From NCBI RefSeq assembly GCF_001425045.1, contig NZ_LMDJ01000002.1, positions 248,001-312,000 of the forward strand: DNA of 64,000 nucleotides, in the 5' to 3' direction. This stretch comes from Massilia sp. Root351. GTDB lineage: Bacteria > Pseudomonadota > Gammaproteobacteria > Burkholderiales > Burkholderiaceae_D. The notes beneath the pieces are model-generated. The model ran no database searches, was not told where the DNA came from, and worked only from the letters and a program-made list of their open reading frames with translations. Below, piece by piece: positions 51,351 through 60,165 of this stretch. How positions within the stretch are numbered: position 1 is the first letter of the stretch; every line of letters starts with the position of its first letter. The position numbers were made by a program, and so were the translations under genes.

Positions 51351-51464
51351 GATGGTCTCTTTCAGGTCAGGGCAACACCCAATGTGCTGCTTTCATACCC
51401 ATAAGACGTGGACCGCCGCGCCCTTGTGACAGCTTTTCGGGAAAATTGTTCAAATTTTCCGATT

Positions 51465-52217
51465 TCAGCCGTTCAGCATGCGTCCGCCATCAACGACAAT
51501 CTCGGCGCCCACCGTCCAGCGGGACTCGTCCGAAGCGAGGTACAGCACCGCCTTGGCCACTTCCTCCGGTGTGCCGAAGCGGCCGGCCGGGATTGATGCG
51601 GTAATTTCCTGGTTGAGCTGCCCGCGGTAGGCGTCCGGTATGCCCAGCTTGTCATACAGCGGCGTGTCGACCGGGCCTGGGCTGACGGCGTTGACGCGGA
51701 TGCCGTTTCCCAGCAGTTCGCTGGACAGCGTCTTCGACATGTTCAGGAAGGCGGCCTTGGTCGCGGCGTAGACCGATGAACGCGCCGCGCCGACATGCGC
51801 GCTGACCGACGTGTTGAGCACCACCGAAGCGGGGTTGGCGAATACCGGCAGCAGCGCCTGGATCAGGAAGTAGGGGCCCTTGACGTTGACGTCGAACGAG
51901 CGGTCGAACATTTCCTCGGTCCACGATTCGACCGGCGCCCAAACGGAGACGCCAGCGTTGAGAAAGGCGATATCGAGCTGGCCGTAATGGGCCTGGACGG
52001 CCTGCGCCAGTTGCTTCTGGGCGGTCACGCTGGCCGAGTCGGCACTCAGCACCAGAACCTCGCTGCCAAGTTCCGCCCTGGCCTTGGCAATGGACTGCGG
52101 AGTGATCCCGGTGACGATGACGCGGGCGCCTTCGGCAAGGAATTGCCGGGCAGTTTCGAGGCCGATGCCGCTGGTGCCGCCGGTGATAAGTGTGCGTTTG
52201 CCTTGTAAACGGGCCAT
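51465..52217 (-). CDS. Classical short-chain dehydrogenase/reductase
   Basis: 250 residues. Cofactor loop GGTSGIGLET near the N-terminus, NAG motif LNAGVSVWAP, catalytic Ser region LNTSVSAHVGAARSS and Y-x3-K (VYAATKAAF), then the PGPVDTPLY loop. It ends with the standard SDR tail TVGAEIVVDGGRMLNG. ATG 52217 was chosen because AGGAGA lies before it and it starts the Rossmann fold; the open frame continues upstream. It is divergent from a LysR gene across a repeat-rich region, so probably regulated by it. Substrate is unknown. Confidence 0.92.
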   Translation of the reverse strand: MARLQGKRTLITGGTSGIGLETARQFLAEGARVIVTGITPQSIAKARAELGSEVLVLSADSASVTAQKQLAQAVQAHYGQLDIAFLNAGVSVWAPVESWTEEMFDRSFDVNVKGPYFLIQALLPVFANPASVVLNTSVSAHVGAARSSVYAATKAAFLNMSKTLSSELLGNGIRVNAVSPGPVDTPLYDKLGIPDAYRGQLNQEITASIPAGRFGTPEEVAKAVLYLASDESRWTVGAEIVVDGGRMLNG

Positions 52218-52327
52218 TAAAAGTTCTCCTGTTGGTGATTCGTGGCCAGCCAGTATCGGCCGGCCTGCCGTGGAGTGAACTATGCGCCCATGCTTCAAAT
52301 CCGATAAGATCATGTCTTTGCATATGT

Positions 52328-52393
52328 TTCATGCTTCCGGAGCATGAATGGAGCATGAATGGAGCATGAATGGAGCATGAATGGAGCATGAAA
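52328..52393. repeat. Inverted repeat and five-copy 11-bp tandem repeat
   Basis: TTCATGCT and AGCATGAA (52328-52348) form perfect 8-bp arms. The right arm is then repeated in an 11-bp unit GGAGCATGAAT: starts at 52339, 52350, 52361, 52372 and 52383 (last unit ends in A). The 11-bp period is near one helical turn, so sites would face the same side of the DNA. It lies in the divergent SDR/LysR region, about 48 bp before the LysR start, and looks like an expanded regulator site array. Confidence 0.85.
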
Positions 52394-52440
52394 CGGGGCA
52401 TGAATAACAGCCTGATCAAGGCACGAATGGAGAGTTGACC

Positions 52441-53334
52441 TTGGACCGCTTTCTTGTGATGTCCTGCTTTGCGCGCGCGGTGGAGACCGGCAGCTTCTCC
52501 GCCGCCGGCCGCGACCTGGGTCTGGGACAGCCCAACGTGAGCCGCCATGTGGCGGCGCTGGAAGAGCATCTGCAAACCCGGCTGCTGCACCGGTCCACGC
52601 GCAAGCTTGCGCTCACGCCGGAGGGCGAGCGCTATTATGCGGAAGTGCGGCGCATCCTGGACGCGGTGGAGGAGTCCGAGTCGTCCTTCAGGGAGAACGC
52701 CAATCCGTCCGGCCTGCTGCGCGTGGCCTGCCCGACGGCGCTGGCCCACGCCTTTGTGCTGCCGCATATTCCCGCGTTCCTGGAACGCTATCCGGGCCTG
52801 GCGCTGGAGCTCCAGCTCAATGACCGGTATGTCGGCCTGGTCGACGAGGGTGTGGAGCTGGCGATCAGGATAGGACACCTGGAGGACAGTGCGCTGCGTG
52901 CGCGGCGCATCGGCCTGTTCGAGCGCGTATTTGTGGCCAGCAAGGGCTATCTCGCCAAGCGCGGCATGCCCCTCGCGCCCGACGATCTGCGCGGGCACGA
53001 TTGCGTGGTCTACACCTTGCTGTCGTCAGGCGCCACATGGCGCTTCCGGGATACCGAAGTTCCCGTGTCCGGCAGGCTCCGGGTCAACTCGCCGGAGGCC
53101 GCGCGCGAAATGGTCAATGCGGGACTCGGGATCGGACATGGGCCGGCATGGCTCTTCCAGGAAGGGCTCGGGAGCGGCAATCTGCAACTGCTGCTGACGG
53201 AACATACGCCCCCGGCGGTGCCGGTTCAAATCGTCTACGTCGCAAACCGGCTGCTTCCGACCCGGGCTGTCGCATTCATGGATTTCATTGCCGGCGTGTT
53301 CGCACAGCTTCCGGCGTTTACGCCGGGCGCATGA
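52441..53334 (+). CDS. LysR-family transcriptional regulator
   Basis: 297 residues. It begins MDRFLVMSCFARAVETGSFSAA with the helix-turn-helix at about 5-60 (QPNVSRHVAALEEHLQTRLL, STRKLALTPEGERYY) and a typical inducer-binding domain. The TTG at 52441 is 8 bp after GGAG; a TTG at 52435 is too close to that site. It is divergent from the SDR gene; LysR genes next to such reductases often control them. The array of GGAGCATGAAT units upstream is a likely binding region. Confidence 0.88.
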   Translation: MDRFLVMSCFARAVETGSFSAAGRDLGLGQPNVSRHVAALEEHLQTRLLHRSTRKLALTPEGERYYAEVRRILDAVEESESSFRENANPSGLLRVACPTALAHAFVLPHIPAFLERYPGLALELQLNDRYVGLVDEGVELAIRIGHLEDSALRARRIGLFERVFVASKGYLAKRGMPLAPDDLRGHDCVVYTLLSSGATWRFRDTEVPVSGRLRVNSPEAAREMVNAGLGIGHGPAWLFQEGLGSGNLQLLLTEHTPPAVPVQIVYVANRLLPTRAVAFMDFIAGVFAQLPAFTPGA

Positions 53335-53422
53335 AGGGCAATCACTCACGAGAATGCGCAAACGGCGTGAAGGGATTGAGACATAATCGGCTCCATCCCA
53401 TCGTCCGTCTGCAAGGTATCCC

Positions 53423-56400
53423 GTGGCCCGAAATTGCTTGTCCCTCCTGATTGCTGCCTGCTGGCTGGCCGGCGCCAGCCTCTATGCCGCCGAAGTGCGC
53501 GACCTCTCCGGCCAGTGGCGCTTCGCCATGGACCGCGCGGACGAGGGCGTGAGCCAGGCCTGGTACAGGCGCGGCCTGGCTGGCAGCATCGCCATTCCCG
53601 GCATCCTGCAGGCGCAGGGACAGGGTGACGAGATCACCGCCAAGACGCCCTGGGTACTGTCCCTGTACGACAAGAACTGGGACCAGCGCGAGGACTACAA
53701 GGCGCACACCGCGCCGGGGCAGGTGAAAGTGCCGTTCCTGTCGCAGCCGCCGCGCCATTACCTGGGTGCGGCCTGGTACCAGCGCGACGTGGAAGTGCCT
53801 GCGGCGTGGAAGGGCAAGCGCGTGGTGCTGTTCCTGGAGCGGCCGCGCTGGGGCTCTACGGCCTGGGTGGGCGACAAACAGGTCGGCGCCAACCTGAGCC
53901 TGGTGGCCGAACACGAATACGACCTGGGCCTGCTGGCGCCGGGCAAGCACCGCGTCTCCATCCGCGTGGACAACCGCATGCTGATGGCGTACCGGCCGGA
54001 TGCGCACAGCGTGTCCGATTCGCTGGGCATGAGCTGGAACGGCATCATCGGCAAGGTCGAGTTGCGCGCCACCACGCCGGTGTGGCTGGACGATGTGCAG
54101 GCCTATCCCAACGTGCAGGACAAGTCCGTGCTGCTGAAGGTCCGCATCGGCAACGCGGCCGGCCGCGCCGGCGCCGGCGTGCTCGCGGCGAATGGCGTTG
54201 CGCACAAGGTCAGCTGGGGCGAAGGCGGCGGTGTGGCCGAGATCAAGGTGCAGTTCCCGGCCGGCGCGCAGCCCTGGGACGAGTTCCACCCCGTGCTGCA
54301 CAAGATCAGGCTGCAGCTCAAGGGCGGCGCCGCCAACGACGCGCGCGACGTCAGCTTCGGTTTCGCGCAGATTGCCGCGCGCGGCAAGGACTTCGTGCTG
54401 AACGGCCGTCCGCTGCTGCTGCGCGGCACCCACCACGGCGGCGATTTCCCGCTCACCGGCTATCCGCCCACCGACGTGGCCTATTGGCGCAAGATCTTCC
54501 AGATCAACAAGGACTGGGGCATCAACCATATCCGCTTCCATTCCTTCTGCCCGCCGGAAGCGGCTTTCCAGGCCGCCGACGAAGTGGGCATGTATCTGCA
54601 GCCGGAACCCGGCATGTGGAACGAGGTGTCGCCCGGCACGCCCATGGACAAGATGCTGTACGAGGAAACCGAGAGGATGATACGGGCCTACGGCAACCAC
54701 CCGTCCTTTGTGCTGTTCAGCCCCGCCAATGAACCCAAGGGACGCTGGAAGGAGGCTTTCGACAAGTGGATCGCGCATTACCGCGTGGCCGATCCGCGCC
54801 GGCTGTACTCCAACGGCACCGGCCACACCGAGAAGGAGGTGCCGGGCCTGGGCGAGGGCACGGATTTCCTGGCCATGCAGCGCATCGGCCCCAAGCCCCT
54901 GCGCGGCAACAAGGGCTGGTTCGGCAGGGACTACGGCGAATCGCTGGCGGACATCCACGTGCCGGTGGTGTCGCATGAAACCGGACAATGGGTGGCGTAT
55001 CCCGATTTCAGCGTGATCGACAAATTCAAGGGCTATCTGCGGCCGGGGAATTACGAGATCTTCCGCGACTCGCTGGCGCGGCACGGCATGGCCCACCGCA
55101 ACAAGGACTTCGCCTACGCGTCCGGCAAGTTCCAGCTGAACAGCTACAAGGAAGACATCGAAGCCAACCTGCGCACGCCCGGCATGATGGGCTACCAGCT
55201 GCTGGACCTGCACGACTACCTCGGCCAGGGCACGGCGCTGGTCGGCGTGCTCGATACGTTCTGGGAGCCGAAAGGCTACGCCACCGCCAGCGAGTTCCGC
55301 CGCTTCAACGGCCGGACGGTACCGCTGGCGCGCGTGATGAAGCGCGTCTACACGTCCGAAGAAACGCTGACGGCGGAGGTGGAGATCGCGCACTTCGGCG
55401 AACGCCCGCTGGCCGATGCGCGGCCGTACTGGAAACTGGTGGACCCGGCAGGCAAGACGGTGGCCGGCGGCGAGTTCCCGGCACGGGCCATCGCCATCGG
55501 CAAGAACATCAAGCTCGGCACGGTGCGGGCCGCGCTGTCGGCGCTGCCGGCGCCGCAAGCGTACAAGCTGGTGGTGGGCCTGCACGGCACGGACGCTGAG
55601 AACGACTGGAATATCTGGGTCTACCCTTCGCAGGTGGACGCTGCGGCGCCGGACGGCGTGCTGGTGACGCACAGCTGGCCGGAGGCCGAGGCCCGCCTGG
55701 CGGCTGGCGGCAAGGTGCTGTACCTGCCGCTGGCGGCCGACCTGGACTGGAACTCGCCGCCGCTGGACACCGTGCCCGTCTTCTGGAACCGCCTGATGAA
55801 CCCGGCCTGGGGCCGCATGCTGGGCGTGTGGGTGGACCGGCGCCACGCCGCGCTGTCGCAGTTCCCCACCGAATCGTTCAACGACTGGCAGTGGAACGAG
55901 CTGGTGGCCAACACCCGCGCCGTGAACCTGGACCGCCTGCCGCCGGCGCTGCAGCCCATCGTGCAGCCGGTGGACGACTGGAACCGCAACTTCAAGCTCG
56001 GCCTGCTGTTCGAGGCGCGGGTGGGCAAGGGCAGGCTGATGGTGGCCAGCGCGGACCTGGAGCGCGACCTGGAGCGCCGCGTGGTGGCGCGCCAGCTGCG
56101 CAAGTCGCTACTGGACTACATGGCCGGCAGCGCGTTCAGTCCGCAAGCCGAGCTGACACCGGCGCAGTTGCGCAGCGTGCTGTTCGACACGCAAGTGATG
56201 AAGAAGCTGGGGGCCACGGCCGCGGCGGCAGCGGGCGGCAGCGAGACAGCCAACGTCGCCAACGCCATCGACGGCGACCCGAACACCTTCTGGAGCGCCG
56301 ACGGCAAGCATGGCGCGGCGCGCGAGCTGGCGCTGGCCTTCCCGCAGCCGGTGAGCTTCTCGGGCCTGGTGCTGATGCCGCGCCAGAACCATCGCGACCA

Positions 56401-56722
56401 CGAAGGCGATGTGCGCGAGTACGTGGTCCACGTCAGCGACGACGGCGTCAACTGGCGCGAGCTGAAGCGCTGCGTGCTGGTGTCCACTTTTGACCAGCAA
56501 TCCATCGACTTCGGCCAGTCCGTCACGGCAAGGCATCTGCGCTTCAGCGCGCTGTCGGGCTTCGGCAAGGATACCGGCAGCGCGCTGGCCGAGCTGGCGC
56601 TGCGCTACACCGGGCCGGCGCTGCCGGGCAACGCCGGCCCGGTGACGTACAAGCGGGTGAAATCGGCCTCGGCCGACATCGATGAGAACTTGCCGGCCGA
56701 GGAGAAGAAGCCTGCCAGGTAG
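53423..56722 (+). CDS. Large secreted GH2-like glycoside hydrolase with discoidin domain
   Basis: 1099 residues. A signal peptide (about 1-22, ending ASLYAAE) leads to GH2 N-terminal domains (VRDLSGQWRFAMDRAD, PRHYLGAAWYQRDVEVP, ERPRWGSTAWVGDKQVG). The TIM barrel has FVLFSPANEPKG (acid/base E437) and VSHETGQW (candidate nucleophile E519). Extra beta domains follow, then an F5/8-type C (discoidin) domain at about 930-1065 (NVANAIDGDPNTFWSADG, VREYVVHVSDDGVNW). The GTG start follows AAGG. The HETGQW site and length resemble GH2-type enzymes for plant side chains, but the substrate cannot be told. It stands alone after the LysR gene. Confidence 0.88.
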   Translation: MARNCLSLLIAACWLAGASLYAAEVRDLSGQWRFAMDRADEGVSQAWYRRGLAGSIAIPGILQAQGQGDEITAKTPWVLSLYDKNWDQREDYKAHTAPGQVKVPFLSQPPRHYLGAAWYQRDVEVPAAWKGKRVVLFLERPRWGSTAWVGDKQVGANLSLVAEHEYDLGLLAPGKHRVSIRVDNRMLMAYRPDAHSVSDSLGMSWNGIIGKVELRATTPVWLDDVQAYPNVQDKSVLLKVRIGNAAGRAGAGVLAANGVAHKVSWGEGGGVAEIKVQFPAGAQPWDEFHPVLHKIRLQLKGGAANDARDVSFGFAQIAARGKDFVLNGRPLLLRGTHHGGDFPLTGYPPTDVAYWRKIFQINKDWGINHIRFHSFCPPEAAFQAADEVGMYLQPEPGMWNEVSPGTPMDKMLYEETERMIRAYGNHPSFVLFSPANEPKGRWKEAFDKWIAHYRVADPRRLYSNGTGHTEKEVPGLGEGTDFLAMQRIGPKPLRGNKGWFGRDYGESLADIHVPVVSHETGQWVAYPDFSVIDKFKGYLRPGNYEIFRDSLARHGMAHRNKDFAYASGKFQLNSYKEDIEANLRTPGMMGYQLLDLHDYLGQGTALVGVLDTFWEPKGYATASEFRRFNGRTVPLARVMKRVYTSEETLTAEVEIAHFGERPLADARPYWKLVDPAGKTVAGGEFPARAIAIGKNIKLGTVRAALSALPAPQAYKLVVGLHGTDAENDWNIWVYPSQVDAAAPDGVLVTHSWPEAEARLAAGGKVLYLPLAADLDWNSPPLDTVPVFWNRLMNPAWGRMLGVWVDRRHAALSQFPTESFNDWQWNELVANTRAVNLDRLPPALQPIVQPVDDWNRNFKLGLLFEARVGKGRLMVASADLERDLERRVVARQLRKSLLDYMAGSAFSPQAELTPAQLRSVLFDTQVMKKLGATAAAAAGGSETANVANAIDGDPNTFWSADGKHGAARELALAFPQPVSFSGLVLMPRQNHRDHEGDVREYVVHVSDDGVNWRELKRCVLVSTFDQQSIDFGQSVTARHLRFSALSGFGKDTGSALAELALRYTGPALPGNAGPVTYKRVKSASADIDENLPAEEKKPAR

Positions 56723-56794
56723 CGGGCCGATAAACAGGCGTGGAACGAATCGGCCGCCGCAGGGTCGAACCTGCACAGGTAGCAGGAGGGCACC

Positions 56795-57919
56795 ATGCAC
56801 GTGGTCGATGTGACGATGCTGTATGCCGGCGCTGGCGGCGGGGTCAGCACGTATCTGGACGCCAAGGCCCGCTGGCTGCACAGCCACGGTGGCGTGCGCC
56901 ACACCATCGCCAGCCCCAACCTGCCGCGCCACGCCGGCTTGCTGGCCAGTGCCGGCCCGCCTTACACGGCGGCGCTGCCGGGGCTGGGATTGCCGGGGCT
57001 CAGCGGCTATCGCTTGCCGCGCTCGGCCGCCAGCGCCGCGCGCGTGCTCACCGCGCTGGCGCCGGACCTGATCGAAGCGGGCGATGCCGGTCCCTGTGCC
57101 TGGGCCGCGCTGCGCGCGCGGCAGCGCCTGCAGGTTCCGGTGCTGGCCTTCTTCCATTCCGACTTGCCGCAACTGGTGCGGCGCCGCTTCGGCCCGGGTG
57201 CAGGGCAACTGGCGTGCCGTTACCTGCAGCGCCTGTACCGCGAGTGCGATTTGCTGCTGGCGCCCAGTGCGGCCACGGTGCAGCGGCTGGAAGCGATGGG
57301 CTTGCGCGCCACGCAGCAGCCGCTCGGCATCGACACGGCGGTGTATACGCCGCAGCGGCGCGATCCGCACTTGCGCGCCGAGCTGGGCTTGCCGCAATCG
57401 GCCCGGCTGCTGGTGTATGCCGGGCGCTTCAGCGCTGGCAAGCGGCTCGACGTACTGGCGGCCGCCATCAAGCGCCTGGGCGCGCCTTATCACCTGTTGA
57501 TGGTGGGCGGGCGCACACGGCGGCGCTGCGGCGCGGTGACGGAGTTGCCGTTCCAGCCGAACCCGCGCGCGCTGGCGCGCCTGCTGGCCAGCGGCGACGC
57601 GCTGGTGCATCCGGGCGACCGCGAAACGTTCGGCCTGGTGGTGCTGGAGGCGATGGCGTGCGGCGTGCCTGCGGTGGTCACCAGCGGCGGGGCGGTGGCC
57701 GAGCTGCTGGCCGATGGCGGCGGCGTGGTAGTGGCGCCCGGCAGCGCGGCGGCGCTGTGCGAGGGGGTGGACGCGCTGTACCGCGCCGGTGTGGCGGGGA
57801 TGGGCGAACAGGCGCGCCGCGCGGCGTGTCCGCGCTATGACTGGAGCCGCATCCTGCCCCAGCTGCTGGCGCGCTACCGTGCCTTGCTGGCGCAGGAGGA
57901 CGTCCGTGCCAGCAGTTGA
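56795..57919 (+). CDS. GT4-type glycosyltransferase
   Basis: 374 residues. The N-terminal Rossmann domain begins VVDVTMLYAGAGGGVSTYLDA; the C-terminal donor domain has LLVYAGRFSAGKRLDVLA and the EX7E motif E277-E285 (DRETFGLVVLEAMACGVP). No TM segments, so cytosolic or membrane-associated. It would transfer a sugar from an NDP donor to a lipid or polysaccharide acceptor. GCAGGAGG lies before the ATG. Its end overlaps the next gene by 14 nt, linking it to a deacetylase-like protein. Confidence 0.9.
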   Translation: MHVVDVTMLYAGAGGGVSTYLDAKARWLHSHGGVRHTIASPNLPRHAGLLASAGPPYTAALPGLGLPGLSGYRLPRSAASAARVLTALAPDLIEAGDAGPCAWAALRARQRLQVPVLAFFHSDLPQLVRRRFGPGAGQLACRYLQRLYRECDLLLAPSAATVQRLEAMGLRATQQPLGIDTAVYTPQRRDPHLRAELGLPQSARLLVYAGRFSAGKRLDVLAAAIKRLGAPYHLLMVGGRTRRRCGAVTELPFQPNPRALARLLASGDALVHPGDRETFGLVVLEAMACGVPAVVTSGGAVAELLADGGGVVVAPGSAAALCEGVDALYRAGVAGMGEQARRAACPRYDWSRILPQLLARYRALLAQEDVRASS

Positions 57920-58739
57920 GCAGCCAGCGTTGTGCGTCTCCATCCATGACGTGGCGCCCGCCACGTGGCCGGACTGCCTGCGCCTGTGGCGGACGGTGCA
58001 GGCGGTGGCCGATATGCCGCTCACCTGGCTGGTGGTGCCGCGCTACCACGGCCATGCGCAGGCAGCCCCGCCTTGTTTCGATGCGGCGCTGGAACGCCTG
58101 CTGGTGCGCGGGCACGAGCTGGCGCTGCACGGCTACCAACACCTCGATGCCGGGCCGCCGCCGCGCACGGCGCGCGAGTGGTTTTTGCGCCGTGTGTTCA
58201 CGCAGGGCGAGGGCGAGTTCGCCGCGCTGGATGCGCAGGAAGCGCGCCGGCGGCTGGGCCTGGGCCAGCACTGGTTCGCGCAGCGCGGCTGGCCGCTGCA
58301 CGGTTTCGTGCCCCCGGCCTGGCTGCTGGGCGAGGCCGCCTGGGCTGCGCTGGGTGAGACGCCCTTGCGCTACACCACCACCTTGCGCCGCTTTCATTGC
58401 CTGCGCCCGGCTGCGCCGGCGCCGGGCTGGGCGCGCGCCGGCATGGCTACCGCTCCGGCCGGCCTGTCGCTGCCGGCGCTGTCGCTGCCAGCGCTGTCGC
58501 TGCATTACGCGGCCCGCAACGCCGCCGGGCGCTGCTGTTCGCAGCTGGCGCTGGACGCCCTGCTGGCGCTGCAGGCAGGCCACCCCCTGGTGCGGCTCGG
58601 CCTGCACCCGCGCGACGCGCATTATCCGGAGCTGCTGCGCCACGTGCAGCGCCTGCTGGCCGCCTTGCTGGCCCGGCGCGTGCCGCTGACCAAGGCCGCC
58701 GTCGCGGAAACTGTTGTGGCTAGATGGCATTTTCGCTAG
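57906..58739 (+). CDS. DUF2334-type polysaccharide deacetylase-like protein
   Basis: 277 residues. The NodB-like core begins CVSIHDVAPATWP (metal Asp of SIHDV) and contains GHELALHGYQHLD (the His pair of LHGYQH), as in DUF2334 proteins, which act on carbohydrates. A short leucine-rich repeat-like run (LSLPALSLPALSL) interrupts the middle. The GTG start at 57906 follows GGAGGA and overlaps the glycosyltransferase stop by 14 nt. Together they suggest synthesis and trimming of a surface glycan. Confidence 0.85.
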   Translation: MPAVEQPALCVSIHDVAPATWPDCLRLWRTVQAVADMPLTWLVVPRYHGHAQAAPPCFDAALERLLVRGHELALHGYQHLDAGPPPRTAREWFLRRVFTQGEGEFAALDAQEARRRLGLGQHWFAQRGWPLHGFVPPAWLLGEAAWAALGETPLRYTTTLRRFHCLRPAAPAPGWARAGMATAPAGLSLPALSLPALSLHYAARNAAGRCCSQLALDALLALQAGHPLVRLGLHPRDAHYPELLRHVQRLLAALLARRVPLTKAAVAETVVARWHFR

Positions 58740-58762
58740 GATGTCAGAAACACGGAGGGACC

Positions 58763-59740
58763 ATGCTAGCGCCTGCCATGCCACCGAACGAAGCGACGCG
58801 CGTCGCCACGCTCAATGCCCTGACCCTGCTGGAGGCCGGTCCCGAGGAGCGCTTCGACCGCCTGACCCGGCTGGCCAGGCGCCTGTTCCGGGTGCCCGTC
58901 GCCAAGGTGACGCTGGTGGGGGACAATGCGGTGTTTGCGCTGTCCTGTTCCGGTCCGCTGGGCGCCCCGGTGCCGCGCGAAGTGTCGTTTTGCAGCCACG
59001 CCATCCTCGGCGACGACATCATGCTGGTGCCGGACGCCAGGCTCGACGAGCGTTTCCACGACAGTCCGCTGGTGCTGGGCGAACCGCACGTACGTTTCTA
59101 CGCCGGCTGCCCGCTGTTTGCGCCCAACGGCTGCAAGCTTGGCACCCTGTGCCTGCTGGACCAGGTGCCGCGCACGCTGGACGAGGAGGACATTGCCCTG
59201 TTGCATGATCTGGCCGCCATGGTGCAGCAGGAAATGGCGGCAGTGCAGATGGCCACCATGGATGAGTTGACCAAGCTGACCAACCGGCGCGGCTTCGAGA
59301 TGCTGGCGCAGCAGGCTATCCACGTGTGTCGCCGGCTCGGCAAGCCCGCCTCGCTGCTGTTTTTCGACCTCAACCATTTCAAGCAGATCAACGACACGCG
59401 CGGCCATGCCGAGGGCGACCGCGCGCTGCTGGCATTCTCCGAGGTGTTGCGGCATGTGCTGCGCAATAGCGACCTGATCGGCCGCATGGGCGGGGACGAG
59501 TTCGTGTCGCTGCTGCTGGACGCCAGCCAGGCCGACACCCGGTCCGCCGTTGAGCGGCTGCGGGCGGCGCTGGCCCAGCGCAATGCCGCGGACCAGCGCG
59601 GCTACGACATCGTGTTCAGCGTGGGACAGGTGGACTTCGATCCGCGCCGGCACGACACCATCGCCCGCATGCTGGCCGACGGCGACGCCGACATGTACCG
59701 CAACAAGGCGGCCATGAAGGCGCAGCGGGTGGCGCAATAG
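58763..59740 (+). CDS. GAF-domain diguanylate cyclase
   Basis: 325 residues. A GAF domain (about 25-150: VAKVTLVGDNAVFALSCSG, HVRFYAGCPLFAPNGCKLG, TLCLLDQVPR) leads to a GGDEF domain with intact GGDEF at 243-247 and an inhibitory RxxD site at 234-237, so an active, product-inhibited cyclase is expected. CGGAGGGA before ATG 58763; an ATG at 58724 would overlap the previous gene. The cyclase begins 23 bp after the deacetylase gene, suggesting that its c-di-GMP could control the glycan made by its neighbours. Confidence 0.93.
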   Translation: MLAPAMPPNEATRVATLNALTLLEAGPEERFDRLTRLARRLFRVPVAKVTLVGDNAVFALSCSGPLGAPVPREVSFCSHAILGDDIMLVPDARLDERFHDSPLVLGEPHVRFYAGCPLFAPNGCKLGTLCLLDQVPRTLDEEDIALLHDLAAMVQQEMAAVQMATMDELTKLTNRRGFEMLAQQAIHVCRRLGKPASLLFFDLNHFKQINDTRGHAEGDRALLAFSEVLRHVLRNSDLIGRMGGDEFVSLLLDASQADTRSAVERLRAALAQRNAADQRGYDIVFSVGQVDFDPRRHDTIARMLADGDADMYRNKAAMKAQRVAQ

Positions 59741-59787
59741 CTGCGCTCGAGGGCTTGCCTTAAGGAAATTGCGGGAGGGCAGGCATC

Positions 59788-60021
59788 CTAGGCGAAGCAG
59801 GATCCCCAGCCGCGCTGGATTTCCAGCTTGGCGTGCTGGATCGCCGCGTCAACGGCCAGGGCGCTGTCGGCGAACGCACTCACGCGGGGCGTGCACCAGC
59901 TGGTCTTTCGGTTGCCCCGGGACACCCGGAACTGTGGCCGCCACTGCGTACCCATCTGCACGGCGGTCGCTTCTATCATGAAGTTGCGGAAAGTGGCTTG
60001 CTGTATAGTTCCGTTTTTCAT
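59788..60021 (-). CDS. Small protein of unknown function
   Basis: 77 residues, no signal peptide or membrane segment. Composition is mixed: QATFRNFMIEATAVQMGTQW, then RKTSWCTPRVSAFADSALAV and a helical end (AAIQHAKLEIQRGW). No family was recognised. GGGAGA lies 6 bp before ATG 60021, which makes translation credible. It stands between the diguanylate cyclase and the SulP gene, on the opposite strand. Confidence 0.6.
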   Translation of the reverse strand: MKNGTIQQATFRNFMIEATAVQMGTQWRPQFRVSRGNRKTSWCTPRVSAFADSALAVDAAIQHAKLEIQRGWGSCFA

Positions 60022-60165
60022 GTCATTCTCCCTGTAGGACACCATCGTCGCGCATGGCGGTGGCGGTGTCAGTGCGCAAGCGCACATACAGGCTCCGGCA
60101 TGGCTTCTGGTATACTTGCCGCCCTTTCTTCAGCTCTGCCCCAGCCGGTCCGGCGCGGGACAACC

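Noticed and set aside
52339..52393. Possible CRISPR-like repeat
   Set aside because: Units are only 11 bp, directly adjacent without spacers, and no cas genes are present.
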